Of a stretch of 50,127 nt of DNA, positions 16,507 through 24,927 are shown one piece after another. The notes under the pieces are model-generated. The model saw only the letters and a list, made by a program, of their open reading frames with translations. It ran no database searches and was not told where the DNA came from. The position numbers and the translations under genes were made by a program. Location of the stretch: positions 1 to 50,127 of the forward strand of contig NZ_JANKZF010000034.1 of assembly GCF_027568515.1 (NCBI RefSeq), given 5' to 3'. The number at the start of each line of letters is the position of its first letter. Within the stretch, counting starts at the first letter, position 1. The DNA comes from Arthrobacter sp. HY1533 (lineage in GTDB: Bacteria > Actinomycetota > Actinomycetes > Actinomycetales > Micrococcaceae).

Positions 16507-17643
16507 CTATCCGGCCAGGATGGCGCTGCGCACGGCTGCGCTGAGTTGCATGGCCCGGCCCACGGTGGTGCCTTCCTCGTTCCGTGCCGGGACGTAGCCG
16601 AAGCCGATGCCGTACAGCGGGTCGGCGTAGCCCAGCGAGGCGTTGGCTCCCTCGTGGCCGAAGGCCTCGGCGCTGCCGAAGTCCATGCGCGGGTGCGATT
16701 TCATGAACGTGAGGGCAAACGCGCTCGTGGTGCAGAAGACCCGGTCCAGGCCCCAGACCTGCTCCTGCGCCATGACGGCTATGGTCTTCTCGTTGAGGTA
16801 GGCGGGCAGGCCGTCAATTCCTGTGATGGCGCCGGCGTATACGCGGGCCAGGCCGTCGGCCGAGCCCACGCCTGCGCCGCTGGTGCTGCCCTCGGCCCTG
16901 ATGCTGCGCAGGTTGGGCATGCCCAGCAGGTTGCCGGCCTGGACGTTGCCGGAGACACCCGCGATGGAATGCGGGTCAAAGAAGCCCGGCGCCGGTTCCT
17001 CATCGAACAGGACGGGACGGTAGCGGTGGTCCTCGGATTCGGGCAGGCCCAGGAACATGCTGGCCGCATAGGGTTCACGGATGCGGCGGTTGTACACGTC
17101 CTGCAGGCGTTCCCCGGTGACGCGGCGGCAGAGCTCCTCCAGGAACACGCCCATGGTCAGGGCGTGGTAGCCGAACGTTCCGCTGCCGGGGCGCCACATG
17201 GGCGCCAGAGCCGCGAGCCGGTCCGCAACCGCCGGAAGATCGTTGTACTCCTCCATGGCGAAGCCGCCCTGCACGCCCAGCAGGCCGGCCTGGTGCGAGA
17301 GCAGCTGCCGCACAGTCACGGCGCCCTTGCCGTTCTGCGCAAATTCGGGCCAGTAGGCGGCCACGGGCGCATCCACATCCACCAGCCCGTCCTGGACCAG
17401 CAGGCTGAAGGCGAGTGCCGCAACACCCTTGGAGCAGGAAAAGACGCCTGTCACCGAGTCCGCGGCGGAGTCGGGGCCGCCCACCAGGTCCAGGACCTTT
17501 GTCCCCTGGTGGTAGACGGCGAGTTGCGCGCTGTAGCGGGGGTCGGCGTCGAGCATTGAATCAAAAAGGTCCCGGACGGCGGCGAAGCGGCCGGTGGCAA
17601 GGCCCTGGGATGCGCCGGTTGCCGGCAGCTGGGTAGACGTCAT
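16507..17643 (-). CDS. Beta-lactamase-fold serine hydrolase/esterase
   Basis: The 378-residue protein belongs to the class C beta-lactamase/EstB group. The SxxK motif is S69-C-S-K72 in GVFSCSKGVAAL. The Tyr motif is in FGYHALTMG, and the third motif is the HEG of FGHEGANASLGYADP. Related proteins hydrolyse esters or peptides rather than beta-lactams. No export signal is seen, so it is probably cytoplasmic. It stands between the CAP gene and the GH125 gene on the same strand, with 40 bases separating it from GH125. A true resistance role is unlikely from sequence alone. Confidence 0.9.
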   Translation of the reverse strand: MTSTQLPATGASQGLATGRFAAVRDLFDSMLDADPRYSAQLAVYHQGTKVLDLVGGPDSAADSVTGVFSCSKGVAALAFSLLVQDGLVDVDAPVAAYWPEFAQNGKGAVTVRQLLSHQAGLLGVQGGFAMEEYNDLPAVADRLAALAPMWRPGSGTFGYHALTMGVFLEELCRRVTGERLQDVYNRRIREPYAASMFLGLPESEDHRYRPVLFDEEPAPGFFDPHSIAGVSGNVQAGNLLGMPNLRSIRAEGSTSGAGVGSADGLARVYAGAITGIDGLPAYLNEKTIAVMAQEQVWGLDRVFCTTSAFALTFMKSHPRMDFGSAEAFGHEGANASLGYADPLYGIGFGYVPARNEEGTTVGRAMQLSAAVRSAILAG

Positions 17644-17683
17644 GGCACCACTCTAGGGAATGCCGGCCCCGCGCAGGGAATGC

Positions 17684-19006
17684 CTAGCCGCCGATCCCGC
17701 AATAATCCAGCAGCAGCTCGGCGAACATGGAGTTGGCCCAGGAGAACCACGGCCGGGTGAACTGTTCCGGACAATTCGGGTCGAAGCCCTCGTGCATCAA
17801 GCCGGTGCCGCCCGTGGTGTCGCGCAGCAGCTGCAGCATGCGCAGCTTTTCCTCCCGGTCCGCGGTGGTCAGCCCCTGGACGGCGAGCGCAATGGGCCAG
17901 ATGTACCCAGGCGGGGTGTGCGGGCTGCCAATGCCGGCCGCCTGCAAGCCTTCGTGGAAGAACGGGTTTTCGGGACTGAGGATGAACGCCCGCGTCGCCA
18001 GGTACAGGGGGTCATCCGCCGCCAGGCCACCGGTCAGCGGAAGTGACAGCAGGCTGGGCATGTTGGCGTCGTCCATGAGCAGTGTGCCGCCCAGCCCGTC
18101 CACCTCGTAGGCGTAGATGTCCCCGTGCACGGGGTGTGCCACCACGCCAAAGGTGGCAACGCCGTGGGTGATTTCCCCGGCAAGGTCGACGGCGCCTGCC
18201 GCCAGTTCGGCGTCGCCGTAGACCTCCCCGGCAATCTCCGCCAACAGCCGCAGGGCCTGTGCGGCGAACAGGTTTCCGGGCACGTTGTAGCTGTAGACGC
18301 AGGCGTCGTCGCTGGGCCGGAAGGCCGCCCAGGTCATGCCTGTGTAGCCGGTCTCCGGGCCCCGGCCGTCGCGCTGCAGCGTCTCGCTGGGCAGCTCTGT
18401 TTGGCGCACAAAGGTGTACGGGGAGTTGTTTTCGTGGTCCTGTTCCAGGCGCAGCTGGGCCACCACCGTACGCAACACCGCGTGGACGGCGTCGTCAAAA
18501 ACGTCCGTCCGGCCCGTGCGCCGCCAAACAGTGTGGGCCAGCCAGATCGGGAAGGCCAGCGAGTCCAGCTCGTACTTGCGCTCCCAGATCCACGGGTCCT
18601 CGCACGCATCCGCCGGATCCCAGGCGGCACCGTTGGCACTCTGGTTGAAGGCGTTGGCGTAGGAATCCTGGGCCATGTAGGCAAATTGGCGCCTGCTCAG
18701 CCCGGCCAGCACCCCATACAGTTCCTGCGCATCGGCGCCGCCGGCCGGCCCCAGGAAGCGCAGGAACGGCAGCATCTGGGCGGAGGAATCGCGCAGCCAC
18801 ATGGCCGGAATGTCGCCCGTGATGACGAAGGTGGTTCCGTCGGGCTCGCGCGTGAGCGTGGTTTCCAGTGTGTTGCGCATGCCGCTGTGGAACATCTCCG
18901 CGAGTGCCACATCCCCTGTGGTGCTCTCAATGCGCGCGGCGCAGTCCAGAAGTTGCTGCTTCAAAAACCCGCTGGCATCCCATTGCGGCTGTGCTGTTGT
19001 GACCAC
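17684..19006 (-). CDS. Glycoside hydrolase family 125 exo-alpha-1,6-mannosidase
   Basis: The 440-residue protein carries the GH125 signature TGDIPAMWLRDSSAQ (residues 63-77) and later YTGMTWAAFRPSDDACVYSYNVPGNLFA, LMDDANMPSLLSLPL and LMHEGFDPNCPEQFTRPWFSWANSMFAEL. GH125 enzymes remove alpha-1,6-linked mannose with inversion and work on fungal mannan or host N-glycan fragments. The start is a GTG at 19006 with GGGGAGAAC upstream. No signal peptide is present, so oligosaccharides are probably cut inside the cell. It is divergent from the GH38 gene, and they share a 115-base intergenic region. Confidence 0.93.
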   Translation of the reverse strand: MVTTAQPQWDASGFLKQQLLDCAARIESTTGDVALAEMFHSGMRNTLETTLTREPDGTTFVITGDIPAMWLRDSSAQMLPFLRFLGPAGGADAQELYGVLAGLSRRQFAYMAQDSYANAFNQSANGAAWDPADACEDPWIWERKYELDSLAFPIWLAHTVWRRTGRTDVFDDAVHAVLRTVVAQLRLEQDHENNSPYTFVRQTELPSETLQRDGRGPETGYTGMTWAAFRPSDDACVYSYNVPGNLFAAQALRLLAEIAGEVYGDAELAAGAVDLAGEITHGVATFGVVAHPVHGDIYAYEVDGLGGTLLMDDANMPSLLSLPLTGGLAADDPLYLATRAFILSPENPFFHEGLQAAGIGSPHTPPGYIWPIALAVQGLTTADREEKLRMLQLLRDTTGGTGLMHEGFDPNCPEQFTRPWFSWANSMFAELLLDYCGIGG

Positions 19007-19121
19007 GTTCTCCCCATTTTTTCTCTCCGGAACATCCCCACCTTATGCGGCCCCGGCGTGAGCTGCCCCACTAGACTGAAAATCCATTCCTCGGTCACCG
19101 TTACCGAAAGGTCCCGCGCAG

Positions 19122-22100
19122 ATGCATGACAAACACGGCCTGATCCAAGACCGGCTCAAACGAGTCCTGGTGGAACGGATCATCCCGGCCATCCACACCC
19201 CTGTTGCGCCGCTGGGACTGACGGCCTGGCATGTGCAGGGCGGCCAGGGCGAGCCGGTCTCCCCCGCCGCGGCACTGGACGGCTCCGCCGCCTATGAACC
19301 ATTTTCCGTGGGCCGGCAGTGGGGGCCGGCGTGGGGCACCAGCTGGATCCATGTCACGGGCACCGTCCCGGACACGGCACGCGGCCAGCGGGTCGAGCTC
19401 GTGGTGGACCTGGGCTTCAGCCAGTCCTGGCCGGGTTTCCAGGCCGAGGGGCTCGTGTACCGCCCGGACGGCACCGCCATCAAGGGCCTGAACCCGCTCA
19501 ACAGCTGGGTGCCGGTGTCCCCCCATGCCCGGGGCGGGGAAACCATCGACCTCTATGTTGAGGCCGCAGCCAACCCCTTTGTTTTCACTGACAACCCCTT
19601 CATCCCCACGCAGCTGGGCGAAAAATTCACGGCCGGGGGCGCCCCGCGGTACACCATGGCCCGGGCCGACATCAACATCTTCAACACCGAGGTGTGGGAA
19701 CTTGTCCAGGACCTTGAGGTGTTGGACCAGCTTGCCGCCGAGCTGGATTTGGGCAACCCGCGCCGCTGGGACATTCTCTATGCGCTGGAACGCGCGCTCG
19801 ACACCGTCTCCCTCACCGACATTGCCGGCACCGCTGCCGCGGCCCGGGCCCTACTGGCGGACGTTCTGGCGCAACCGGCCAATGCCAGCGCCCACCAAAT
19901 CACTGCCATTGGGCACGCCCACATTGATTCAGCCTGGCTGTGGCCCGTGCGTGAAACGGTGCGCAAGGTGGCCCGCACCGCCTCCAGCGTGGTGAACCTG
20001 CTGGATGAATTCCCCGAGTTCCAGTTCGCCATGTCCTCGGCCCAGCAGTACGAGTGGCTCAAGGAGCACCGGCCCGAGGTGTTTGCGCGGGTCAAGGAGG
20101 CCGTGGCCGAGGGGCGTTTCATCCCCGTGGGCGGCATGTGGGTGGAATCCGACACCAACATGGTGGGTTCCGAGGCCATGGCCCGCCAGTTCGCCTACGG
20201 CCAGCGCTTCTTCAGGGAAAATTTCGGCGTGGAATGCCAGGAGGTGTGGCTGCCGGATTCCTTTGGCTATTCGGCCGGGCTGCCGCAGATTGTGAAGCAG
20301 GCCGGCGCCAAGTGGTTCCTGACGCAAAAGATCTCCTGGAACACCGTCAACAAGTTCCCGCACCACACCTTTAATTGGGAGGGCATCGACGGCACCCGGG
20401 TGTTCACGCACTTCCCGCCCGCAGACACGTATAACTCGCAATTGTCCGGCGCCGAGCTGGCCCATGCCGTGCGAAACTTCCGCGACAAGGGAGCAGCGAA
20501 GAATTCGCTGGTGCCTTTCGGCTGGGGCGACGGCGGCGGCGGGCCCACGCGCGAGATGCTGGCACGTGCCAAGCGCACCCGCAATCTTGAAGGCTCCCCG
20601 CAGGTCACCATCCAAAGCCCGGCCGAGTTCTTCACCGCGGCAGAGGCCGAGTACCCCAACGCTCCCGTCTGGAAGGGCGAGCTCTACCTTGAGCTGCACC
20701 GCGGCACCTACACCTCCCAGGCACTGACCAAGCAGGGCAACCGGAGCAGCGAACACCTGCTGCGCCAGGCGGAGCTGTGGAGTGCCACGGCCGCCACGCG
20801 CGGGCTGATCGACTACCCCTACGAGGAACTGGACCGCCTCTGGAAGCTGGTGCTGCTGAACCAATTCCACGACATCCTGCCCGGCTCCTCCATCGCCTGG
20901 GTGCACCGCGAAGCCGCCGAAAGCTACGCCCGGATCGCGCAGGACCTCAACGAGACCATCTTCGCAGCCATGGGCGCGCTGGCGCTGTTTGAGGAGCCTG
21001 TCCCGCTGGTCGAGCCTGGATCTCGACAGGCTCGATCACCGGTGGTTGAGCCTGTCGAGACCCTGCACTTCAACGCCTCGCCCTATCCCCGCCTGGGCAT
21101 CGCCCCGCTCAGCGCTGGCGTCCCGGTCCGGGACACAGCTGAGGTGACGGTGGAGCACGACGGAAGTGACGTCGTCGTGCGCAACGGGCTCATCACCGTA
21201 CGCTTCGGGGCGGACGGCGTCATCAGCTCCATCGTGGATGTGGCGGCGGACCGCGAGCTGGTGCCGGCCGGGCAGGGCGCCAACCTGCTGCAGCTGCACG
21301 CCGACTTCCCCAACATGTGGGACGCGTGGGACATTGACGAGTTCTACAAGAACACCGTGACGGACCTTCGCGAGCTGGATTCGATGGAGGTCACCATGCT
21401 GGGCGAGCAGCCCGAGGTCACCATCAAGCGCAGTTTCCGAGCCTCGCACATCACCCAGCGTGTGCGCATTTCCCCTGACTCCAAGGTCATCACGGTCTAC
21501 ACGGACGTCGACTGGCACGAGCAGGAGACGCTGCTCAAGGCCGCGTTCCCGCTCGATGTGCACGCCGACCACGCCCGCTTTGAGACCCAGTACGGGCACA
21601 TTCAGCGCGCCACGCATGAGAACACGTCCTGGGACAACGCCCGTTTTGAGGTCTGCGCACACCGCTGGGTGCATGTGGGCGAACCCGGCTTTGGCGCGGC
21701 CGTCATCAACGATTCCACCTACGGCCACGACGTGTCCCGCCACCCCGGCAGCAACGGTTCAAGCTTCACCACTGTGCGGCTGTCGCTGCTGCGCGGGCCG
21801 CGCTTCCCCGATCCGGAGACGGACCAGGGCCCGCATTCCTTTAGCTATGGGCTCGTGGTGGGGGCCGAGGTGGCGGACGCCGTGGCTGCGGGCTATGCCA
21901 TGAACCTGCCGTGGCGCGGCACGCACTCTTCAGGTGCCGCCGTGGAGGCCCTTGTCAGCACGGATTCGCAGGATGCCCTGATTGAGTGCGTCAAGCTGGC
22001 CGATGACCGCAGCGGCGACGTCATTGTGCGCCTCTATGAGCCGCTGGGCGCCCGGGCGAAGGTGACGCTCTCGGCGTCGTTCCCCGTGGCCTCCGTGGTC

Positions 22101-22238
22101 GAGAACAACCTCCTCGAGCAGCCGTACGACGCCGGATCCCTTTCCGTGGGTGCCGCGGACGGCGCCGGCAACCCATCCATCAAGTTGTCCCTGCGCCCCT
22201 TCCAAATCCTGACCTTGAGGCTGCGACAGGACGGCTAG
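19122..22238 (+). CDS. Glycoside hydrolase family 38 alpha-mannosidase
   Basis: The 1038-residue protein has the GH38 metal and substrate site HAHIDSAWLWPVRETVRK (residues 265 onward) and the nucleophile Asp379 in VWLPDSFGYSAGLPQI. Helical-bundle and beta-domains follow (LLNQFHDILPGSSIAWV; then VTVEHDGSDVVVRNGLITVRF). Family members cleave alpha-linked mannose and need zinc. No signal peptide is visible. It should complement the divergent GH125 in breaking down alpha-mannan oligosaccharides. Residues 629-647 (LVEPGSRQARSPVVEPVET) are encoded by a palindromic dispersed repeat inserted in frame between two domains. Confidence 0.94.
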   Translation: MHDKHGLIQDRLKRVLVERIIPAIHTPVAPLGLTAWHVQGGQGEPVSPAAALDGSAAYEPFSVGRQWGPAWGTSWIHVTGTVPDTARGQRVELVVDLGFSQSWPGFQAEGLVYRPDGTAIKGLNPLNSWVPVSPHARGGETIDLYVEAAANPFVFTDNPFIPTQLGEKFTAGGAPRYTMARADINIFNTEVWELVQDLEVLDQLAAELDLGNPRRWDILYALERALDTVSLTDIAGTAAAARALLADVLAQPANASAHQITAIGHAHIDSAWLWPVRETVRKVARTASSVVNLLDEFPEFQFAMSSAQQYEWLKEHRPEVFARVKEAVAEGRFIPVGGMWVESDTNMVGSEAMARQFAYGQRFFRENFGVECQEVWLPDSFGYSAGLPQIVKQAGAKWFLTQKISWNTVNKFPHHTFNWEGIDGTRVFTHFPPADTYNSQLSGAELAHAVRNFRDKGAAKNSLVPFGWGDGGGGPTREMLARAKRTRNLEGSPQVTIQSPAEFFTAAEAEYPNAPVWKGELYLELHRGTYTSQALTKQGNRSSEHLLRQAELWSATAATRGLIDYPYEELDRLWKLVLLNQFHDILPGSSIAWVHREAAESYARIAQDLNETIFAAMGALALFEEPVPLVEPGSRQARSPVVEPVETLHFNASPYPRLGIAPLSAGVPVRDTAEVTVEHDGSDVVVRNGLITVRFGADGVISSIVDVAADRELVPAGQGANLLQLHADFPNMWDAWDIDEFYKNTVTDLRELDSMEVTMLGEQPEVTIKRSFRASHITQRVRISPDSKVITVYTDVDWHEQETLLKAAFPLDVHADHARFETQYGHIQRATHENTSWDNARFEVCAHRWVHVGEPGFGAAVINDSTYGHDVSRHPGSNGSSFTTVRLSLLRGPRFPDPETDQGPHSFSYGLVVGAEVADAVAAGYAMNLPWRGTHSSGAAVEALVSTDSQDALIECVKLADDRSGDVIVRLYEPLGARAKVTLSASFPVASVVENNLLEQPYDAGSLSVGAADGAGNPSIKLSLRPFQILTLRLRQDG
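21008..21062. repeat. Palindromic dispersed repeat inside the GH38 gene
   Basis: Bases 21021-21040 and 21041-21060 are inverted copies that match at 18 of 20 positions, centred on CACCGGTG. A further half-copy (GGTCGAGCCTG) lies at 21008-21018. The unit is the same family as the four repeats at 49851-49987 (GAGCCTGTCGAGACC-type). It keeps the GH38 reading frame open and adds 19 residues at a domain junction. Confidence 0.85.
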
Positions 22239-22336
22239 TGGCCGCCCTAGCCGCGGCGTGTGGCGCGGAGTAGGCTCGGCTCAAAGCACCGCATCCGCAT
22301 GCCGGCCGGGTCCGCGCCGGGGGAATCGAGGAAGCC

Positions 22337-24289
22337 ATGAGCGCAGACACTGCTCCCGGCGGGGTCCACGCAACCGCCACTGACGCCCGAAACGCCGCAG
22401 AGGCGGCGCGTGAGACGGCATGGGAGCGGCCCAGCTTCGCCAAGGGCCTGTACCTGGGCGATTTCGACATCGGGCTGATCCACCCCCACCCGCAATCCAC
22501 CCTGGAAGACACCGAACGCGGCGAGGCCTTCCTGGAAAAAGTGCAGGCCTATGCCAAGACCCTTGACGGACCGCGCATCGAGCGGGAGGCCAAGATCCCT
22601 GACGAATACCTGGCCGGCCTGGCGGAGCTGGGCGTGTTCGGCATGAAGATCCCGCTTGAATACGGTGGCCTGGGGCTGAACCTGACGTACTACGGCCGGG
22701 CCCTGGCCATCCTGGGCAGTGTCCACCCGTCGTTCGGCGCGCTGGTGTCAGCACACCAGTCCATTGGCGTGCCGGAGCCGGTCAAGGTTTTTGGCACAGC
22801 CGAGCAAAAACAAAAGTACCTGCCCCGCTGTGCGGCCGGGGCCGTCACGGCGTTCCTGCTGACCGAACCGGATGTTGGCTCGGACCCGGCCAGGATGGCC
22901 TGCGCTGCAGTCCCCAGCGAGGATGGCTCGGAGTACATCCTGGACGGGGTGAAGCTGTGGACCACCAACGGCGTCATTGCCGAGCTGGTGGTGGTCATGG
23001 CCGTGGTCCCGTCCCGGGGCCCGGATGCCGCGAGGCGCCCCACAGGCGGCATCACCGCCTTCGTGGTCGAGGCGGACTCGCCCGGCATCACGGTGGAGCA
23101 CCGGAACGCGTTCATGGGCCTGCGCGGCATTGAAAACGGCGTCACCCGATTCCACCAGGTGCGCGTCCCGGCGGAAAACCGCCTGGGCCGCGAGGGCCAG
23201 GGCCTGAAAATTGCCCTGACCACGCTCAACACCGGCAGGCTCTCCATTCCGGCCATGGCCGCGGGCGCGGCGAAGTGGTCACTGAAGATCGCGCGCGAGT
23301 GGTCCAATGCCCGCACCCAGTGGGGCCATCCCGTGGGGCAGCACGAGGCGGTGGGCAAAAAACTGGCGTTCATGGCGGCGACGGCATTTGCGCTGGAGTC
23401 CGTGTTCGAGCTGTCGGCCGCCCTGGCCGACGCCGGCATGAAGGATGTGCGGATCGAGGCCGCACTGGCCAAGCTCTGGTCCTCGGAATTCTCCTACAAG
23501 TGCGCCGACGAGCTGGTCCAGGTCCGCGGCGGGCGGGGCTACGAGACGGCAGCCTCACTGGCAGCCCGCGGTGAGCGCGCCGTGCCGGCCGAGCAGCTGT
23601 TGCGGGACCTGCGCATCAACCGGATCTTTGAGGGCTCCACCGAAATCATGCACCTGCTCATTGCCCGCGAGGCCGTCGATGCCCATCTGGCGGCGGCAGG
23701 CGACCTCGCATCCACCACGGCAACCTTGGCCGAAAAAGGCAAGGCCGCCATGGAAGCCAGCGGCTTCTACGCAAAGTGGCTGCCGCAGCTGGTGGTGGGC
23801 AAGGGCCTGGACCCCCGCTCCTACAGCGACTTTGGCCCGCTGGCCAAGCACCTGCGCTTTGTGGAGCGGGAATCACGGAAGCTGGCGCGCCAGACCTTCT
23901 ACGCCATGGGCCGCTGGCAGGGAAAGCTCGAATACAAGCAGGCCTTCCTGGGCCGGATTGTGGACATCGGCGCCGAGCTGTTCGCCATCTCGGCATGCTG
24001 CTCCCGAGCGGAAATGCTCCGGCTCAAGGACACGGAACAGGGCCGCCACGCACTGCAATTGGCCGACGCCTTCGCCTGGCAGTCCCGGCTGCGTGTGGAG
24101 GCGCTCTTCGGCGAGCTCTGGCACAACACCGACGACTCCGACAGGGCCCTGAGCGAAGAGCTGCTGGCAGGGAACTTCACATGGCTCGAGGCAGGCGTGC
24201 TGGACCCCTCCGAGGGCACCGGCCCGTGGATCGCGGACGCAACACCCGGCGCCTCCTCACTGAAAAATCAGCACCGACGCTACCGCTGA
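22337..24289 (+). CDS. Acyl-CoA dehydrogenase (long, VLCAD-like)
   Basis: The protein has 650 residues, longer than the usual 380-400. It has the N-terminal helical domain, then AFLLTEPDVGSDPARM and LWTTNGVIAELVVVMAVV in the flavin-binding strand region. The helical domain contains QWGHPVGQHEAVGKKLAFMAATAFALE, and RIFEGSTEIMHLLIAREAVDAH holds the expected catalytic Glu (FEGSTE). A C-terminal extension of about 190 residues resembles very-long-chain acyl-CoA dehydrogenases. It should introduce the 2,3 double bond in fatty acyl-CoA with FAD. It stands alone with a terminator behind it, so no beta-oxidation partner genes are in reach. Confidence 0.92.
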   Translation: MSADTAPGGVHATATDARNAAEAARETAWERPSFAKGLYLGDFDIGLIHPHPQSTLEDTERGEAFLEKVQAYAKTLDGPRIEREAKIPDEYLAGLAELGVFGMKIPLEYGGLGLNLTYYGRALAILGSVHPSFGALVSAHQSIGVPEPVKVFGTAEQKQKYLPRCAAGAVTAFLLTEPDVGSDPARMACAAVPSEDGSEYILDGVKLWTTNGVIAELVVVMAVVPSRGPDAARRPTGGITAFVVEADSPGITVEHRNAFMGLRGIENGVTRFHQVRVPAENRLGREGQGLKIALTTLNTGRLSIPAMAAGAAKWSLKIAREWSNARTQWGHPVGQHEAVGKKLAFMAATAFALESVFELSAALADAGMKDVRIEAALAKLWSSEFSYKCADELVQVRGGRGYETAASLAARGERAVPAEQLLRDLRINRIFEGSTEIMHLLIAREAVDAHLAAAGDLASTTATLAEKGKAAMEASGFYAKWLPQLVVGKGLDPRSYSDFGPLAKHLRFVERESRKLARQTFYAMGRWQGKLEYKQAFLGRIVDIGAELFAISACCSRAEMLRLKDTEQGRHALQLADAFAWQSRLRVEALFGELWHNTDDSDRALSEELLAGNFTWLEAGVLDPSEGTGPWIADATPGASSLKNQHRRYR

Positions 24290-24324
24290 GAGCCCGGCAA
24301 CGTCCCGGCGCCACCCCAGGACGC

Positions 24325-24370
24325 ACAAAACCCCCGCAACGCGGCGCGAGCCGTGTTGCGGGGGTTTTGT
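24325..24370. terminator. Strong hairpin terminator between convergent genes
   Basis: Arms 24325-24340 and 24355-24370 are perfect 16-base complements (ACAAAACCCCCGCAAC type) around a 14-nt loop. The A/T ends give U-runs in both directions, so it fits as a bidirectional terminator for the acyl-CoA dehydrogenase and the universal stress protein genes. Confidence 0.9.
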
Positions 24371-24381
24371 GTTGAAAGGTC

Positions 24382-24807
24382 TTAGCCTTCGGTCTTGACG
24401 ATGTAGACGTCGCACGGTGCGTTGTGCGAAACAGCGTTGGCAACCGAGCCCAGCACGCGGGCCAGGCCCTGCATGCGGACGTTGCCCACAACGATCATGT
24501 CTGCCTTGAGCTTCGTGGCTTCTTCCAGAAGAACGTCGGCAGGCTTGCCAAGTGCGGAGGAGTATTCGGTCTTGACGCCGCTGATCTTCAGCTCTTCGGC
24601 AACGCGCTGTGCAACACGCTCGGCCTCGTCAGCCGTGGACAGGAACCACTCGTCATTGCCGATGGCAACCTTCTCGGTCTTGTCCTCGCCGAACGCGGTC
24701 ACGACGCGCAAGGTGCGGCCCGTGGCCTTGGCCAGTTCCGCTGCCACGCGGGCAGCCTTCATGGAGGTTGAGTTGCCGTCGACGCCGACAATGATGATTC
24801 CAGCCAT
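24382..24807 (-). CDS. Universal stress protein (UspA family)
   Basis: The 141-residue protein is a single Usp domain: IIIVGVDGNSTSMKAARVAAELA at the start, and MIVVGNVRMQGLARVLGSVANAVSHNAPCDVYIV at the end, which carries the Gly-rich nucleotide-binding loop and Ser. Usp proteins help cells survive starvation and stress; this one has the ATP-binding pattern. The start at 24807 has AAAGGA eight bases upstream; an ATG nine bases earlier would sit on top of that site, and the extension to 24882 lacks family sequence. Confidence 0.93.
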   Translation of the reverse strand: MAGIIIVGVDGNSTSMKAARVAAELAKATGRTLRVVTAFGEDKTEKVAIGNDEWFLSTADEAERVAQRVAEELKISGVKTEYSSALGKPADVLLEEATKLKADMIVVGNVRMQGLARVLGSVANAVSHNAPCDVYIVKTEG

Positions 24808-24927
24808 TTGCTTCATCCTTTGCTTGATCCAAACACCAGTGCGTTGGACACTGGCGCCATTCTTGATCCCCACTTTAGCCACAAAACCGCGTGTTTTGGC
24901 CGAAACGTGCGCGAACTTACCCTCCTG

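Noticed and set aside
16507-17643. Beta-lactam resistance gene
   Set aside because: The SxxK and HEG motifs are shared with esterases of the EstB group and there is no export signal or resistance context.
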